From: Microbacterium gallinarum
GTDB taxonomy: Bacteria > Actinomycetota > Actinomycetes > Actinomycetales > Microbacteriaceae
Assembly: GCF_014837165.1 (NCBI RefSeq)
Contig: NZ_JACSPM010000003.1
Coordinates: forward strand, 124,001-188,000
DNA: 64,000 nucleotides
Direction: 5' to 3'
The notes beneath the pieces are model-generated. The model searched no databases. It was not told the DNA's origin and saw only the letters and a list, made by a program, of their open reading frames with translations. Positions 44,787-56,419 of the stretch are shown piece after piece. How positions within the stretch are numbered: position 1 is the stretch's first letter; the number at the start of each line of letters is the position of its first letter. Position numbers and translations under genes: made by a program.

Positions 44787-45626
44787 TCAGCCGATCGGCA
44801 CCGCCGTGCCCGACACGGTGATGCCACCCGACTCCGGGATGTCGACGGTCAGCAGGCCGGGTCGCCCGACGTGGCGGCCCTGCTCGATGAGCACGCGTGC
44901 CGGCGGCGTCACCGCGCCGATCGCGCGCAGATAGCCGCCGGTCGCGGCGGCCGCGGCGCCGGTCGCGGGGTCCTCGGCGATGACCCCGACCGGGAAGATG
45001 TTGCGCGCCTCCCATCGCCCCGCGCCGTGCTCGTGCAGCACGATGATCGTCGCGGGCCAGCCCTCGGCATCCATGAGCGTGCGCGCCTCGCCGGGATCGA
45101 ACGTCAGGGAGTCGAATGCGCCCAGATCGGCGAGCACGAGGAGCGGATGCCGGTTGCCGGCGAACGCGAGCCGTGGCGGATGCCGCGGGTCGAGGTCGCC
45201 GGGGCCGAGGCCGATCAGGGCGAGCAGGGCGCCGAGCGTGGCATCCGGCAGCTCTTCGATCCACGGCTCGACGCTCGTGAACGCCGCCGTGCGGACGCCG
45301 GCATCCGTGCGCGTCTCGATGTCGACGCGCCCGACGGGAGTGTCGAAGGCGAAGGGGCCGTCGCCGAGCTCGCCGGCCAGTGCGATCGCCGACGCCACGG
45401 TCGCGTGGCCGCAGAAGGGCACTTCCGCCACGGGGGAGAAGTAGCGGATGCCGCGCTCCCGGCCGGACCCCATGACGAACGCCGTCTCGGCGTAGCCGAC
45501 GTCGGCGGCGATCCGCTGCATGCCGGTCTCGTCGAGGTCGTCGGCGCCGAGGACGACGCCGGCGGGGTTGCCGCCGCCGGGATCGTCGGAGAAGGCCGCC
45601 CATCGCTGCACCGTCGCTCGCGTCAT
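44787..45626 (-). CDS. PhzF-family isomerase
   Basis: A 279-residue PhzF-like protein. The catalytic Glu is in YAETAFV (about 45-51), and the second domain motif DPATGAAAAATGGYLR lies at about 218-233; VPFCGHATVASA (about 68-79) completes the family pattern. Members isomerise or epimerise small acids; the substrate here is unknown. TACGAT (minus strand 45633-45638) six bases before ATG indicates a leaderless start. It is convergent with whiA and divergent from sodA, which looks like an insertion into the usual whiA-gap arrangement. Confidence 0.88.
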   Translation of the reverse strand: MTRATVQRWAAFSDDPGGGNPAGVVLGADDLDETGMQRIAADVGYAETAFVMGSGRERGIRYFSPVAEVPFCGHATVASAIALAGELGDGPFAFDTPVGRVDIETRTDAGVRTAAFTSVEPWIEELPDATLGALLALIGLGPGDLDPRHPPRLAFAGNRHPLLVLADLGAFDSLTFDPGEARTLMDAEGWPATIIVLHEHGAGRWEARNIFPVGVIAEDPATGAAAAATGGYLRAIGAVTPPARVLIEQGRHVGRPGLLTVDIPESGGITVSGTAVPIG

Positions 45627-45772
45627 GCCGCGATCGTATCGGCGACGTTCGCCGTAGTCCGCGTCATGAAGGGAAGCAACCCCCTCTCCGCCGCGTTGGC
45701 CCTCAGTAGGATGAACCCGTCACCCTCGCTGCGCCGGGGAGCCTCGGCGCGCGCCGACAGGAAGAAGAGAAC

Positions 45773-47513
<1,741 letters not shown>

Positions 47514-47522
47514 CACGCGATC

Positions 47523-48737
47523 ATGGCTCTGCGCACCCTCGACACCCTGGGTTCGCTGGCCGGCAAGCGCGTCATCGTCCGTGCTGACCTCAACGTCCCC
47601 CTCAAGGACGCGGTCATCACGGACGATGGCCGTGTGCGGGCCACGCTTCCCACGCTCAACGCCCTCATCAACGCCGGCGCCCGCGTCGTCGTCTGCTCCC
47701 ACCTGGGTCGCCCTGACGGCGCGCCCGACGCGAAGTACAGCCTCGCCCCGGTCGCCCAGCGGCTGTCCGAGCTGCTCGGCAAGCCGGTCGCGTTCGCGCG
47801 CGACACCGTCGGCGAGTCCGCCCACGAGGCCGTCGCGGCCCTCGAGGACGGCGACGTCGCGGTGATCGAGAACCTCCGCTTCAACCCGGGCGAGACCTCC
47901 AAAGACGACGCGGAGCGCCGCGAGTTCGCGGGTGAGCTGGCCGAGCTCGGCGACGCGCTGGTGTCGGACGGCTTCGGCGTGGTCCACCGCAAGCAGGCGT
48001 CCGTGTACGAGCTCGCGCAGCTCCTGCCCTCGGCGGCCGGCCTGCTGATCGCCGCCGAACTGGACGTGCTCGACCGGCTCACCGAGAGCCCCGAGCGGCC
48101 GTACACGGTCGTCCTCGGCGGTTCGAAGGTCAGCGACAAGCTCGGCGTCATCTCCCACCTGCTGCCGCGCGTCGACCGGCTGCTCATCGGCGGCGGCATG
48201 CTGTTCACGTTCCTCGCCGCCCAGGGCCACAAGGTGGGCTCGAGCCTGCTCGAGGCCGACCAGCTCGACACCGTCCGCGACTACATGCGCCGCGCCGAGG
48301 AGTCGGGCGTCGAGCTCGTGCTGCCCACCGACGTCGTCGTCGCCTCGAAGTTCGGTGCCGACGCGGAGCACGTGGTCACGAGCGCCGCGACCATCGAGGA
48401 CACCGACTTCGGAGCATCCGGACTCGGTCTCGACATCGGTCCCGAGACGGCGGCACGCTTCGCAGAACTCGTGCGCGACTCGAAGACGGTGTTCTGGAAC
48501 GGCCCGATGGGCGTGTTCGAGCTCGCACCGTTCGCCGCCGGCACGAAGGCCGTCGCACAGGCGCTCACCGAAGTCGACGGCCTGTCGGTCGTCGGAGGCG
48601 GCGACTCCGCCGCCGCCGTGCGTCAGCTCGGCTTCACAGACGACCGCTTCGGCCACATCTCGACGGGCGGAGGCGCCAGCCTCGAGTTCCTCGAGGGCAA
48701 GAAGCTCCCCGGACTGGAGGTCCTCGGATGGCAGTGA
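47523..48737 (+). CDS. pgk: Phosphoglycerate kinase
   Basis: A 404-residue kinase transferring phosphate from 1,3-bisphosphoglycerate to ADP. It carries [19 protein letters not shown] (about 21-39), CSHLGRPDG (about 58-66) and the C-terminal [15 protein letters not shown] (about 361-375), all typical. Length normal. ATG 47523 is nine bases after the gap stop without a Shine-Dalgarno, so coupling to gap is likely. Its end overlaps tpiA by 10 bp. Confidence 0.97.
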   Translation: MALRTLDTLGSLAGKRVIVRADLNVPLKDAVITDDGRVRATLPTLNALINAGARVVVCSHLGRPDGAPDAKYSLAPVAQRLSELLGKPVAFARDTVGESAHEAVAALEDGDVAVIENLRFNPGETSKDDAERREFAGELAELGDALVSDGFGVVHRKQASVYELAQLLPSAAGLLIAAELDVLDRLTESPERPYTVVLGGSKVSDKLGVISHLLPRVDRLLIGGGMLFTFLAAQGHKVGSSLLEADQLDTVRDYMRRAEESGVELVLPTDVVVASKFGADAEHVVTSAATIEDTDFGASGLGLDIGPETAARFAELVRDSKTVFWNGPMGVFELAPFAAGTKAVAQALTEVDGLSVVGGGDSAAAVRQLGFTDDRFGHISTGGGASLEFLEGKKLPGLEVLGWQ

Positions 48738-49519
48738 CACCCCGCACCCCGCTCATCGCCGGCAACTGGAAGATGAACCTGGACCACCTCCAGGCCGTCG
48801 CGTTCGTCCAGAAGCTGCACTGGACGCTCAAGGACGCCAAGCACGAGGACGGGTCGGTCGAGGTGGCGGTCTTCCCGCCGTTCACCGACCTGCGCACCGT
48901 GCAGACGCTCCTCGACGCCGACAAGATCCCGTTCGCCCTCGGCGCGCAGGACATCTCGACGCATGACTCCGGTGCCTACACCGGCGAGGTGTCGGGCGCC
49001 TTTCTCGCGAAGCTCGACAACCGGTACGTCATCATCGGCCACTCCGAGCGCCGCGAGTACCACCACGAGGGCGACGAGATCGTCGCGGCCAAGGTGCAGG
49101 CCGCCCTCAAGCACGGTCTCGTGCCGGTGATCTGCGTCGGTGAGTCGGCCGACGACCTCGAGAAGTTCGGCGCGAGCGCCGTGCCCGTCGGCCAGCTGAA
49201 GGCAGCCCTCGAGGGCGTGAAGGCCGACGCCGACATCGTCGTCGCCTACGAGCCCGTCTGGGCCATCGGCTCCGGCCAGGCGGCGACGCCCGAGCAGGCG
49301 CAGGACGTCTGCGCCAAGCTGCGCGACGTCATCGCGGAGAAGCTGGGCGAGGACGCCGCGGCACGCACACGCGTGCTCTACGGCGGATCCGTCAAGGCCG
49401 CGAACATCGCGAGCTTCATGCGCGAGCCCGATGTGGACGGTGCGCTGGTCGGCGGAGCGAGCCTCGTCGTCGACGAGTTCGCTGCGATCATCCGGTATCA
49501 GAAGCACGTCGGCGTCTGA
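48728..49519 (+). CDS. tpiA: Triosephosphate isomerase
   Basis: A 263-residue TIM barrel. NWKMN (about 13-17), catalytic His in IIGHSERR (about 99-106), catalytic Glu in [13 protein letters not shown] (about 172-184) and phosphate-binding LYGGSVK (about 219) are all present. It interconverts DHAP and glyceraldehyde-3-phosphate. The start ATG overlaps the pgk reading frame by 10 bp, which is normal for this cluster. secG follows with its own promoter TATACT. Confidence 0.97.
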   Translation: MAVTPRTPLIAGNWKMNLDHLQAVAFVQKLHWTLKDAKHEDGSVEVAVFPPFTDLRTVQTLLDADKIPFALGAQDISTHDSGAYTGEVSGAFLAKLDNRYVIIGHSERREYHHEGDEIVAAKVQAALKHGLVPVICVGESADDLEKFGASAVPVGQLKAALEGVKADADIVVAYEPVWAIGSGQAATPEQAQDVCAKLRDVIAEKLGEDAAARTRVLYGGSVKAANIASFMREPDVDGALVGGASLVVDEFAAIIRYQKHVGV

Positions 49520-49523
49520 CCGG

Positions 49524-49529
49524 TATACT
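49524..49529 (+). promoter_or_regulatory. -10 hexamer of secG-rbpA
   Basis: TATACT, close to the TATAAT consensus, lies 5 bp beyond the tpiA stop and 55 bp before secG. No clear -35 is seen. It makes secG-rbpA at least partly independent of the glycolytic genes. Confidence 0.6.
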
Positions 49530-49578
49530 CGACCCTTGTGCGATCGGCGACTGATCGCGGCGAAAGGCTTCAACGACT

Positions 49579-49827
49579 GTGCAGATCCTCGAGTTCGTCC
49601 TGCAGGTGCTCCTCGGTATCACGAGCCTCCTGCTGACCCTCCTCATCCTGCTCCACAAGGGGCGCGGCGGCGGCCTGTCCGACATGTTCGGCGGCGGCAT
49701 GACGTCCGCCCTCGGCTCGTCCGGACTCGCTGAGCGCAACCTCAACCGCTTCACGGTGATCCTCGCCCTGGTGTGGTTCGTGGCCATCGTGGCGCTCGGC
49801 CTGATCACGAAGTTCCAGGCGCTCTGA
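49579..49827 (+). CDS. secG: Preprotein translocase subunit SecG
   Basis: An 82-residue protein with two membrane helices (about 2-24 and 58-80) and a conserved middle LLHKGRGGGLSDMFGGGM (about 25-42). It is an auxiliary subunit of the SecYEG channel. GTG start with GAAAGG about eleven bases upstream. The stop overlaps the rbpA ATG in TGATG. The position between tpiA and rbpA is usual. Confidence 0.95.
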   Translation: MQILEFVLQVLLGITSLLLTLLILLHKGRGGGLSDMFGGGMTSALGSSGLAERNLNRFTVILALVWFVAIVALGLITKFQAL

Positions 49828-50183
49828 TGGCGACCGGAGGCAACGCGATCCGCGGCACCCGCGTCGGTGCCGGGCCGATGGGCGAGCAGGACCACGGGTT
49901 CCACGCAGATCGAGTGGCGGTGTCCTACTGGGACGCCCTCGGCAACGAGACCGTCCGGTATTTCGCCGCCGGGATCCCCGACGAGGAGATCCCCGACACG
50001 ATCGACTCTCCGCACTCCGGTCTGCCGGCCGGCCGCGACAAGGCCAACCCGCCTGCGGTCGCCAAGACCGAGCCGTACAAGACGCACCTCGCGTACGTGA
50101 AGGAGCGCCGCACCGAGGAAGAGGCCGACGCCCTCCTCGACGACGCGCTCAAGCAGCTGCGAGAGCGTCGCGGCCAGGACTGA
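49827..50183 (+). CDS. rbpA: RNA polymerase-binding protein RbpA
   Basis: A 118-residue RbpA. It starts with an N-terminal GGNAIRGTRVGAGPM segment, has a small beta-barrel core (ETVRYFAAGIPDEEIPD, about 38-54), and a C-terminal helix LAYVKERRTEEEADALLDDALKQLRER that binds sigma. RbpA stabilises housekeeping sigma-RNA polymerase and promoter opening. There are no cysteines at all, so the zinc site of Streptomyces-type RbpA is absent. It overlaps secG by one base. Confidence 0.9.
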   Translation: MATGGNAIRGTRVGAGPMGEQDHGFHADRVAVSYWDALGNETVRYFAAGIPDEEIPDTIDSPHSGLPAGRDKANPPAVAKTEPYKTHLAYVKERRTEEEADALLDDALKQLRERRGQD

Positions 50184-50196
50184 CCACGACGGATTC

Positions 50197-50234
50197 AACA
50201 GAAGAGCGGATGCCTCGGCATCCGCTCTTCTGTT
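50197..50234 (+). terminator. rbpA terminator (bidirectional with pgl)
   Basis: A perfect 18-bp stem (50197-50214 with 50217-50234) with a 2-base loop lies 13 bp after the rbpA stop. It contains GAAGAGCGGATGCC, the core shared with the hairpin at 23281. Confidence 0.78.
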
Positions 50235-50355
50235 CGTTCTGGGGCGAGTCGACCCGGTTTCGCTTGGATCTCGATACACCGTCGCTTCGCGGCGGCACTC
50301 GATCCTGACCCGATTCGCATCAACGCGGGCTGCGCTCGCATTGATCCGAATCGCG
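50235..50355. repeat. Palindromic elements between convergent rbpA and pgl
   Basis: The region has CTCGATACACC then a 7-bp stem CCGTCGC/GCGGCGG (one G-T pair) at about 50279-50295 and CACTCGATC, and a second imperfect palindrome at 50312-50352 (GATTCGCATCAA/TTGATCCGAATC, one mismatch). It resembles dispersed 'TCTCGATAC...ACTCGATC' intergenic elements known to me from related genomes; the second may be a terminator for pgl. No reading frame. Confidence 0.5.
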
Positions 50356-51144
50356 TCAATACTCGCGGTCGATGAGCTCGGGCGGCACGTTGGCCGCGGC
50401 TGCCTGGTCGACGAAGAAGACCGTGCGCTTGCGGCCCTTGGCGCCCGCGGCCGGCACACTGGCATAGCTCGCCCCCGCGAGGGCGAGGCCGAGCGCCGAG
50501 GCCTTGTCGGCGCCGGCGATGACCATCCAGACGCGCTTCGAGCTGTTGATGACCGGGCGGGTCATCGTGAGACGCTCCGGCGGGGGCTTGGGGGAGTCGC
50601 GCACGCCCAGCACCGAGCGGTCGGTGACGAGGATCTCGGGCCGGTCGGGGAACAGCGAGGCGATGTGGCCGTCCGGCCCGACGCCGAGGAAGCAGACGTC
50701 GAACGACGGCCATGGTCCCTCCGATCCGGCGAATCGCGCGAGCTGCTCGGCGTGGACGTCCGCCGCGGCGTCGAGGTCGAGGCCGTCGTCGCTCGCCGGG
50801 GCGACGTGCAGGTTCCCCGCGGGGATGTCGAGCGCGTCGAGGAGTGCGGCGCGCGACTGCTTCTCGTTGCGGTCGTCGTGGCCCTGCGGCACCCAGCGCT
50901 CGTCGCTCCACCAGAAGTGCACGCCGGACCAGTCGATCTTCTCGATGCGAGGGCTTCGGGCGGCTGCGGCCAGGACGGCCGAGCCCATCGAGCCGCCGGT
51001 CAGCGCGACGTGGGCGAGCTTGCCCTCATCCACGCGCTTCGCGACGCGGCTCAGGAACCGTGCGGCGACCGCTTCGGCGAGCGTCGAAGGATCGGGGGAG
51101 ATGACCACCCGCTTCTCGGCCCAGGCTTCAACCATCGTGGTCAC
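50356..51144 (-). CDS. pgl: 6-phosphogluconolactonase
   Basis: A 262-residue lactonase of the pentose phosphate pathway. LTGGSMGSAVLAA (about 48-60), WWSDERWVP (about 78-86) and GVGPDGHIASLFP (about 152-164) are the active-site motifs of the family. It hydrolyses 6-phosphogluconolactone from Zwf. Start: GTG 51144 or ATG 51135. It is the last gene of the operon, 12 bp after opcA. Confidence 0.94.
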   Translation of the reverse strand: MTTMVEAWAEKRVVISPDPSTLAEAVAARFLSRVAKRVDEGKLAHVALTGGSMGSAVLAAAARSPRIEKIDWSGVHFWWSDERWVPQGHDDRNEKQSRAALLDALDIPAGNLHVAPASDDGLDLDAAADVHAEQLARFAGSEGPWPSFDVCFLGVGPDGHIASLFPDRPEILVTDRSVLGVRDSPKPPPERLTMTRPVINSSKRVWMVIAGADKASALGLALAGASYASVPAAGAKGRKRTVFFVDQAAAANVPPELIDREY

Positions 51145-51156
51145 TCACCACACGAC

Positions 51157-52116
51157 TCATGCGTCCTGCGTCTCCTTCGTCGCCGGAGGGTCGAGCAGCT
51201 CCCAGCCCTCGGTGATCACTCGACCATACAGGACGTCAGGATCGAGGCGACGGAGTTCCTCGGCCAGGCATTCGCGCAGCGTGCGGCGCGGGAACGCGAG
51301 GTCGTGCGTGGGCTGACCCGGCTGGGTCAGGATCGCCACGCCGGGACTTGGGCGCTCGAGGAGCACCTCGCCGCTCGGGCGCACGAGTGCGACGGACTTG
51401 ATGCCGTGTGGCCACTCCTCGGCGTCGAGGTACGCCCAGTCGACGGGCACGTCGAGCGTGAGCCGCAGCCACGCCGCGAGGAGCGCGGTGGACGGCGAAT
51501 CGGCTGCGCCGCGCACCCGCACTCCGACGACCGGCTCGTAGGGCGGCTGGTCGAGGATCGCGGCCAGCTGCTCGCGCCAGCGCGTCAGGCGCGTCCACGC
51601 GAGGTCGGTGTCGCCGGGCGCGTACTGCTCGCCGAGCCCGGCGACCCAGGCCGAGGGATCGGACTTGGTCGCGGCATCCGTGATCCTGCGCTGCGCGATG
51701 CGGCCGATCGAGGTCTTCGAGATGTGGTCGGGCGTCCGGTTGGGCCACCACACGACGACCGGTGCGTCGGGCAGCAGCAGGCCCGTGACCAGGCTCTCCA
51801 GGTTCGAGCGGCCGGCGTCGCCGAACGCGCGCAGCGTGACGACCTCGCTCGCGCCGGCGTCGCCGCCGACACGGATCTGTGCGTCGAGGCGGGACTCGCC
51901 GTCGTCGCCGTCGGGGATCATGAGCACGATGACGCGCATCGGGTGCTCACGCGACGCGTCGTTCGCGGCCTCGATCACCTCTTCGACGGCGCCCTCGCGC
52001 GTCAGGATGACGAGCGTCAGCACGCGTCCGAGCGCGACCGCCCCGCCCTCCTCGCGCACGTTGACGAGTGCACGGGAGATCTTGCTGACGGTGGTGTCGG
52101 GAAGGTCGACGATCAC
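51157..52116 (-). CDS. opcA: Glucose-6-phosphate dehydrogenase assembly protein OpcA
   Basis: A 319-residue protein of the actinobacterial/cyanobacterial OpcA family. It begins VIVDLPDTTVSKISRALVNVREEG and contains LTLVILTREGAVEEVIEAANDAS (about 33-55, quoted in part), PVVVWWPNRTPDHIS (about 124-138), and LRLTLDVPVDWAYLDAEEW. It activates or helps assemble Zwf. GTG 52116 is chosen because it overlaps the zwf stop in GTGA. OpcA occurs next to zwf in most actinobacteria. Confidence 0.93.
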   Translation of the reverse strand: MIVDLPDTTVSKISRALVNVREEGGAVALGRVLTLVILTREGAVEEVIEAANDASREHPMRVIVLMIPDGDDGESRLDAQIRVGGDAGASEVVTLRAFGDAGRSNLESLVTGLLLPDAPVVVWWPNRTPDHISKTSIGRIAQRRITDAATKSDPSAWVAGLGEQYAPGDTDLAWTRLTRWREQLAAILDQPPYEPVVGVRVRGAADSPSTALLAAWLRLTLDVPVDWAYLDAEEWPHGIKSVALVRPSGEVLLERPSPGVAILTQPGQPTHDLAFPRRTLRECLAEELRRLDPDVLYGRVITEGWELLDPPATKETQDA

Positions 52117-53663
52117 GGGCGCCTCCAGGTGCGACCATCGCGGGCGAGCATCTCGTCCGCGGAATCCGGGCCCCACGATCCGGGCGAGTACTGTTCGAGC
52201 GGTCCGCCCTGGGCCTCCCAGAACTCCTCGATCGGGTCGAGGATCTTCCACGACAGTTCGACCTCTTCGTGCCGCGGGAACAGCGGCGGGTCGCCGAGGA
52301 GCACGTCGAGGATGAGGCGCTCATAGGCCTCGGGGCTCGCCTCGGTGAAGGCGTGGCCGTAGCCGAAGTCCATCGTGACGTCGCGCACCTGGGCTCCGGC
52401 GCCGGGCACCTTGGAGCCGAAGCGGATCGTCACGCCCTCATCGGGCTGGACGCGGATCACGAGCGCGTTCTGGCCCTGACCCGAGGTCTGGCTGCGCGAG
52501 AACAGCAGCTCGGGGGCGCGCTTGAACACCACGGCGATCTCGGTGACTCGGCGGCCGAGGCGCTTGCCGGTGCGCAGGTAGAACGGCACGCCGGCCCAGC
52601 GGCGCGTGTTCACCTCGAGCGTGACGGCGGCGTACGTCTCGGTCGTGGACTGCGGGTTCATGCCGTCTTCCTCGAGGAAGCCGAGCACCTTCTCGCCGCC
52701 CTGCCATCCGCCGGCATACTGACCGCGAGCGGTCGAGCGCCCGAGGTCCGACGGGAGGGTGACCGCAGCGAGCACCTTCTCCTTCTCGGCGCGGAGGTCC
52801 TTCGCGTCGAACGAGATGGGTTCCTCCATCGCGGTGAGCGCCATGAGCTGCAGAAGGTGGTTCTGGATGACGTCGCGAGCGGCGCCGACACCGTCGTAGT
52901 AGCCGGCGCGGCCGCCCACCCCGATGTCCTCCGCCATCGTGATCTGCACGTGGTCGACGTAGTTGCGGTTCCAGATCGGCTCGTACAGCTCGTTCGCGAA
53001 GCGCAGCGCCAGGATGTTCTGGACCGTCTCCTTGCCGAGGTAGTGGTCGATGCGGAAGATCGAGTCCGTCGGAAACGCCGAGCGCAGCACGTCGTTCAGA
53101 GCGCGTGCCGACTCCTGGTCGTGGCCGAACGGCTTCTCGATGACCACGCGGCGCCAGCGGTCGGGCTGGTCGGCGGTGTCGTCGACGAGGCCCGACGCCT
53201 TCAGCTGCTCCGCGACGAGGGGGAACGCCTTCGGCGGGATCGACAGGTAGTACGCGTGGTTGCCCATCGTGCCGCGCTCGGTGTCGAGCTTGTCGACGGT
53301 CTCCTTCAGGCGGCGGAAGGCCTCCGGGTCGTCGAACTCGCCGGAGACGAAGCGGATGCCCTGCAGCAGCTGCTGCCACGTCTCATCGCGGAACTCGGTG
53401 CGCGCGTGCTGGCGCACCGCGTCGTAGACGACCTTGGCGAAGTCCTGGTCCTCCCAGTCGCGTCGCGCGAAGCCGACGAGCGCGAAGCCGGGAGGCAGCA
53501 GCCCGCGGTTGGCGAGGTCGTAGACGGCCGGCATGAGCTTCTTGCGGGAGAGGTCTCCCGTGACCCCGAAGATCACGAGCGCGCTCGGACCGGCGATCCG
53601 GTTGAGCCGACGGTCATCCGGGTCGCGCAGCGGATTGCCGCCGCGTGAGATCTCGACTGTCAT
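52113..53663 (-). CDS. zwf: Glucose-6-phosphate 1-dehydrogenase
   Basis: A 516-residue NADP enzyme that starts the oxidative pentose phosphate pathway. The cofactor motif is VIFGVTGDLSRKKLMPAVYDL (about 30-50, cited in part), substrate binding is RIDHYLGKETVQN (about 201-213) with the catalytic His/Lys, and EKPFGHD (about 176) is present. The stop overlaps opcA in GTGA; it lies 15 bp after pgi. It has a normal length, and a GTG/ATG start with GGAGCGGGTCTCC upstream is unremarkable. Confidence 0.96.
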   Translation of the reverse strand: MTVEISRGGNPLRDPDDRRLNRIAGPSALVIFGVTGDLSRKKLMPAVYDLANRGLLPPGFALVGFARRDWEDQDFAKVVYDAVRQHARTEFRDETWQQLLQGIRFVSGEFDDPEAFRRLKETVDKLDTERGTMGNHAYYLSIPPKAFPLVAEQLKASGLVDDTADQPDRWRRVVIEKPFGHDQESARALNDVLRSAFPTDSIFRIDHYLGKETVQNILALRFANELYEPIWNRNYVDHVQITMAEDIGVGGRAGYYDGVGAARDVIQNHLLQLMALTAMEEPISFDAKDLRAEKEKVLAAVTLPSDLGRSTARGQYAGGWQGGEKVLGFLEEDGMNPQSTTETYAAVTLEVNTRRWAGVPFYLRTGKRLGRRVTEIAVVFKRAPELLFSRSQTSGQGQNALVIRVQPDEGVTIRFGSKVPGAGAQVRDVTMDFGYGHAFTEASPEAYERLILDVLLGDPPLFPRHEEVELSWKILDPIEEFWEAQGGPLEQYSPGSWGPDSADEMLARDGRTWRRP

Positions 53664-53678
53664 GTGGGAGCGGGTCTC

Positions 53679-55301
53679 CTACTGGGCCGCCTCGAAGAGC
53701 GAGAGCACTTCGATCCGGGGGTCGGTGAGCGTGAGCGTGACGACGGGGCGGCCGTGGCCATCCGCGAGCACGCTCGCGTCGCCCGCCGCCTGTGCCTGGA
53801 TGAGCCGCCCGAACGTGAAGGGACGGTCGGGAATCTCGAGGTCGGTGTCGGTGCGCTCGAGGATCTGCAGGAAGACGCCGTTCGCCGGGCCGCCCTTGTG
53901 GAACTGACCCGTCGAGTGCAGGAAGCGGGGTCCCCAGCCGAACGTCGTCGGGCGTCCGGAGTCGGCGGCGACGAGCTCGCGCAGCCCGGTGAGCTGATCG
54001 AGTTCGAGCCGGTTGACGTAGGCCTGGATCGAGACGTAGCCGTCTGCGGGCAGACGCGACCAGAGCGCGTCGAGCACGCCGGCGACGGTTCCGGAGACCG
54101 CGAGCTCGGGGTCGGACACGCGCACCTCGACGCCTTCGGCCGTGAAGGCCGGCTCGGTCGGCTCGGGTCGTGCGTCGAGCAGGCCGCGGGCGGCGATCTT
54201 GGCGGACTCCACGTCGGGCTGATCGAACGGGTTGATGCCGAGCATCTTGCCCGCGATCGCCGTGGCGTACTCCCACACGACGAACTGCGCGCCGAGCGAG
54301 CCGCTGACGAGGACCTCGCCGTTGTGGTGCTCGAAGAGGTGGAACTTCTTCGCCTCATCGACCAGTCGCACGATCTGCAGGTCGGAAGGGACGCTCTCGA
54401 CCTCGGGTGAGACCGGGAGCAGGACGACAGGCAGGATGCCGGTGCCCTGCTTGCCCGTCGACTCGGCGACGAGCTGCTCGATCCAGTCCGGAAGGCCCAC
54501 GATGTGCGTGCCGTCGGTGACCAGGCCGAGCTTGTCGCGACGGGGCTCGCCGCCGGCGATGGCCGCGGCGAGCACGAGCGCAGGGTTGTCGGGGCTGTCG
54601 ATCGCGACCTCGAGCAGAGTCGCCTCCGCCTCGTCGAGGATCTCCGCGATGTCGACGCCGGCGAGCCCGGCCGGAACCAGCCCGAACGCGGTGAGTGCCG
54701 AGTAGCGGCCCCCTACGGTGGGGTCGGCGTTGAAGACGGTGTAGCCGTCGGCGCGCGCCGCCTGGTCGAGCGGCGAACCGGGGTCGGTGACGACCACGAT
54801 GCGCTCGACGGGGTCGATGCCGAGGTCGCGGAAGGCGGCTTCGAAGGCGCGCTTGGCCGAGTCGGTCTCGACGGTCGAGCCCGACTTCGACGACACGACG
54901 AGCACGGTCTTGCTGAGGTCGCCCTGCTGGGCGTCGCCGTCGATGGCGGCCAGGACCTGGCCGGGCGCCGTGGAGTCGAGGATCACGAGCGGCACGCCGG
55001 CCGTCTGCGCGATGACCTCGGGCGCGAGCGACGAGCCGCCCATGCCCGCGAGCACAACGCGCGTGACGCCCTTCGCGGCGAGCTCCCGGCGGAGCGCCTC
55101 GATCTGCGGCACGAGGGGGCGCGAGACGGTGACCGCCTGCACCCAGCCGAGGCGCTTGGATGCCTCCTCCTCGGCTTCCGGGCCCCACAGCGAGCCGTCA
55201 CCCGCGGTGATGCCCGACGCGACGAGGCTGGCGACGAGGCCGGGGAGGGTCTCGTCGACGACCGACTTGACGTGGCCGCTGAGGTGGATCTCGAAGCTCA
55301 T
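53679..55301 (-). CDS. pgi: Glucose-6-phosphate isomerase (tal-pgi type)
   Basis: A 540-residue SIS-fold protein related to the isomerase domain of bifunctional transaldolase/phosphoglucoisomerase proteins. It has [13 protein letters not shown] (about 82-94), [20 protein letters not shown] (about 129-148), and TDPGSPLD; C-terminal DGRP-like sequence is replaced by a long alpha/beta domain. Fructose-6-phosphate/glucose-6-phosphate conversion links glycolysis and the pentose phosphate pathway. ATG 55301 overlaps the tal stop in ATGA. Separate genes instead of a fused tal-pgi are common in this group. Confidence 0.88.
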   Translation of the reverse strand: MSFEIHLSGHVKSVVDETLPGLVASLVASGITAGDGSLWGPEAEEEASKRLGWVQAVTVSRPLVPQIEALRRELAAKGVTRVVLAGMGGSSLAPEVIAQTAGVPLVILDSTAPGQVLAAIDGDAQQGDLSKTVLVVSSKSGSTVETDSAKRAFEAAFRDLGIDPVERIVVVTDPGSPLDQAARADGYTVFNADPTVGGRYSALTAFGLVPAGLAGVDIAEILDEAEATLLEVAIDSPDNPALVLAAAIAGGEPRRDKLGLVTDGTHIVGLPDWIEQLVAESTGKQGTGILPVVLLPVSPEVESVPSDLQIVRLVDEAKKFHLFEHHNGEVLVSGSLGAQFVVWEYATAIAGKMLGINPFDQPDVESAKIAARGLLDARPEPTEPAFTAEGVEVRVSDPELAVSGTVAGVLDALWSRLPADGYVSIQAYVNRLELDQLTGLRELVAADSGRPTTFGWGPRFLHSTGQFHKGGPANGVFLQILERTDTDLEIPDRPFTFGRLIQAQAAGDASVLADGHGRPVVTLTLTDPRIEVLSLFEAAQ

Positions 55302-56419
55302 CGTGCGACCTCGGGCGCGTTCTCGAGCGCGGTCTTTACCGTGCCCTGAAGGTCGTGCCACGAGGCGATGAACTTCGAGACGCCCTCGTCTTCCAGCACC
55401 TGGGTGACGTCGGCGAAGTCGACGCCCGCGGCCGCGAGGTCGGCGAACACCTTGTGCGCGGCCGCGTAGGTGCCGGTGACGGCGTCGCCGGCGATCTGGC
55501 CGTGGTCGAACGTCGCCTCGAGCGTCTTCTCGGGCATCGTGTTCACGGTGCCGGGGGCGACGAGCTCGGTCACGTACAGCGTGTCGGGCAGCGAGGGGTC
55601 CTTGACGCCGGTCGACGCCCACAGCGGGCGCTGCGCGTTCGCGCCGGCCTCGAGCAGCGCCGTGGCACGGTCGGTGGCGAACGCCTGCTCGTACAGCTCG
55701 TATGCGAGCCGCGCGTTGGCGACGCCGGCGAGCGACTTCAGGGCCTCGGCCTCGTCGGTGCCGATCGCGTCGAGGCGCTTGTCGACCTCGGTGTCGACGC
55801 GCGACACGAAGAACGAGGCGACCGAGTGGATCTGCGACACGTCGTGCCCGGCATCCTTCGCCTTCTCGATGCCGGCGAGGTACGCCTCGATGACGTCGGC
55901 GTAGCGCTCCAGGCTGAAGATGAGCGTCACGTTCACCGAGATGCCCTCGGCGAGGACAGCGGTGATGGCGGGGAGGCCGGCCTTCGTCGCGGGGATCTTG
56001 ATGTGGACGTTCGGACGGCCGACGGTCGCCCACAGCTCCTTGGCCTGCGCGATGGTGGCGTCGGTGTCGTGTGCGAGGTCGGGGGAGACCTCGATCGACA
56101 CGCGGCCGTCCGCGCCCTTCGTTGCGTCGTACACCGGGCGGAAGATGTCGGCCGCGTCGCGGACGTCATCGGTGGTCGCGGCGAAGATCGCCTCGTCGAC
56201 CGACGCGCCCTTGGCCGCCAGCTGTGCGATCTGGTCGGCGTACGCGTGACCGCCGCCGCCGATGGCGCCCTGGAAGATCGTCGGGTTCGTGGTGACGCCC
56301 GTGACGTTGCGCGTCGAGATGAGCTCGGTGAGGTTGCCCGACGTGATGCGCTCGCGCGACAGGTCGTCCAGCCAGATGCTCACGCCGGCGGCGGAGAGCT
56401 TTTCGGTGGGGGTGCTCAT
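55298..56419 (-). CDS. tal: Transaldolase
   Basis: A 373-residue TIM-barrel transaldolase. It opens [20 protein letters not shown], and has [10 protein letters not shown] (about 44-53), [14 protein letters not shown] with the Schiff-base Lys about residue 140 ([10 protein letters not shown]...NVHIKIPAT), and [15 protein letters not shown] (about 162). It moves dihydroxyacetone units between sugar phosphates. It overlaps tkt in ATGA and pgi in ATGA, suggesting tight translational coupling. Length is that of the large actinobacterial form. Confidence 0.95.
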   Translation of the reverse strand: MSTPTEKLSAAGVSIWLDDLSRERITSGNLTELISTRNVTGVTTNPTIFQGAIGGGGHAYADQIAQLAAKGASVDEAIFAATTDDVRDAADIFRPVYDATKGADGRVSIEVSPDLAHDTDATIAQAKELWATVGRPNVHIKIPATKAGLPAITAVLAEGISVNVTLIFSLERYADVIEAYLAGIEKAKDAGHDVSQIHSVASFFVSRVDTEVDKRLDAIGTDEAEALKSLAGVANARLAYELYEQAFATDRATALLEAGANAQRPLWASTGVKDPSLPDTLYVTELVAPGTVNTMPEKTLEATFDHGQIAGDAVTGTYAAAHKVFADLAAAGVDFADVTQVLEDEGVSKFIASWHDLQGTVKTALENAPEVAR

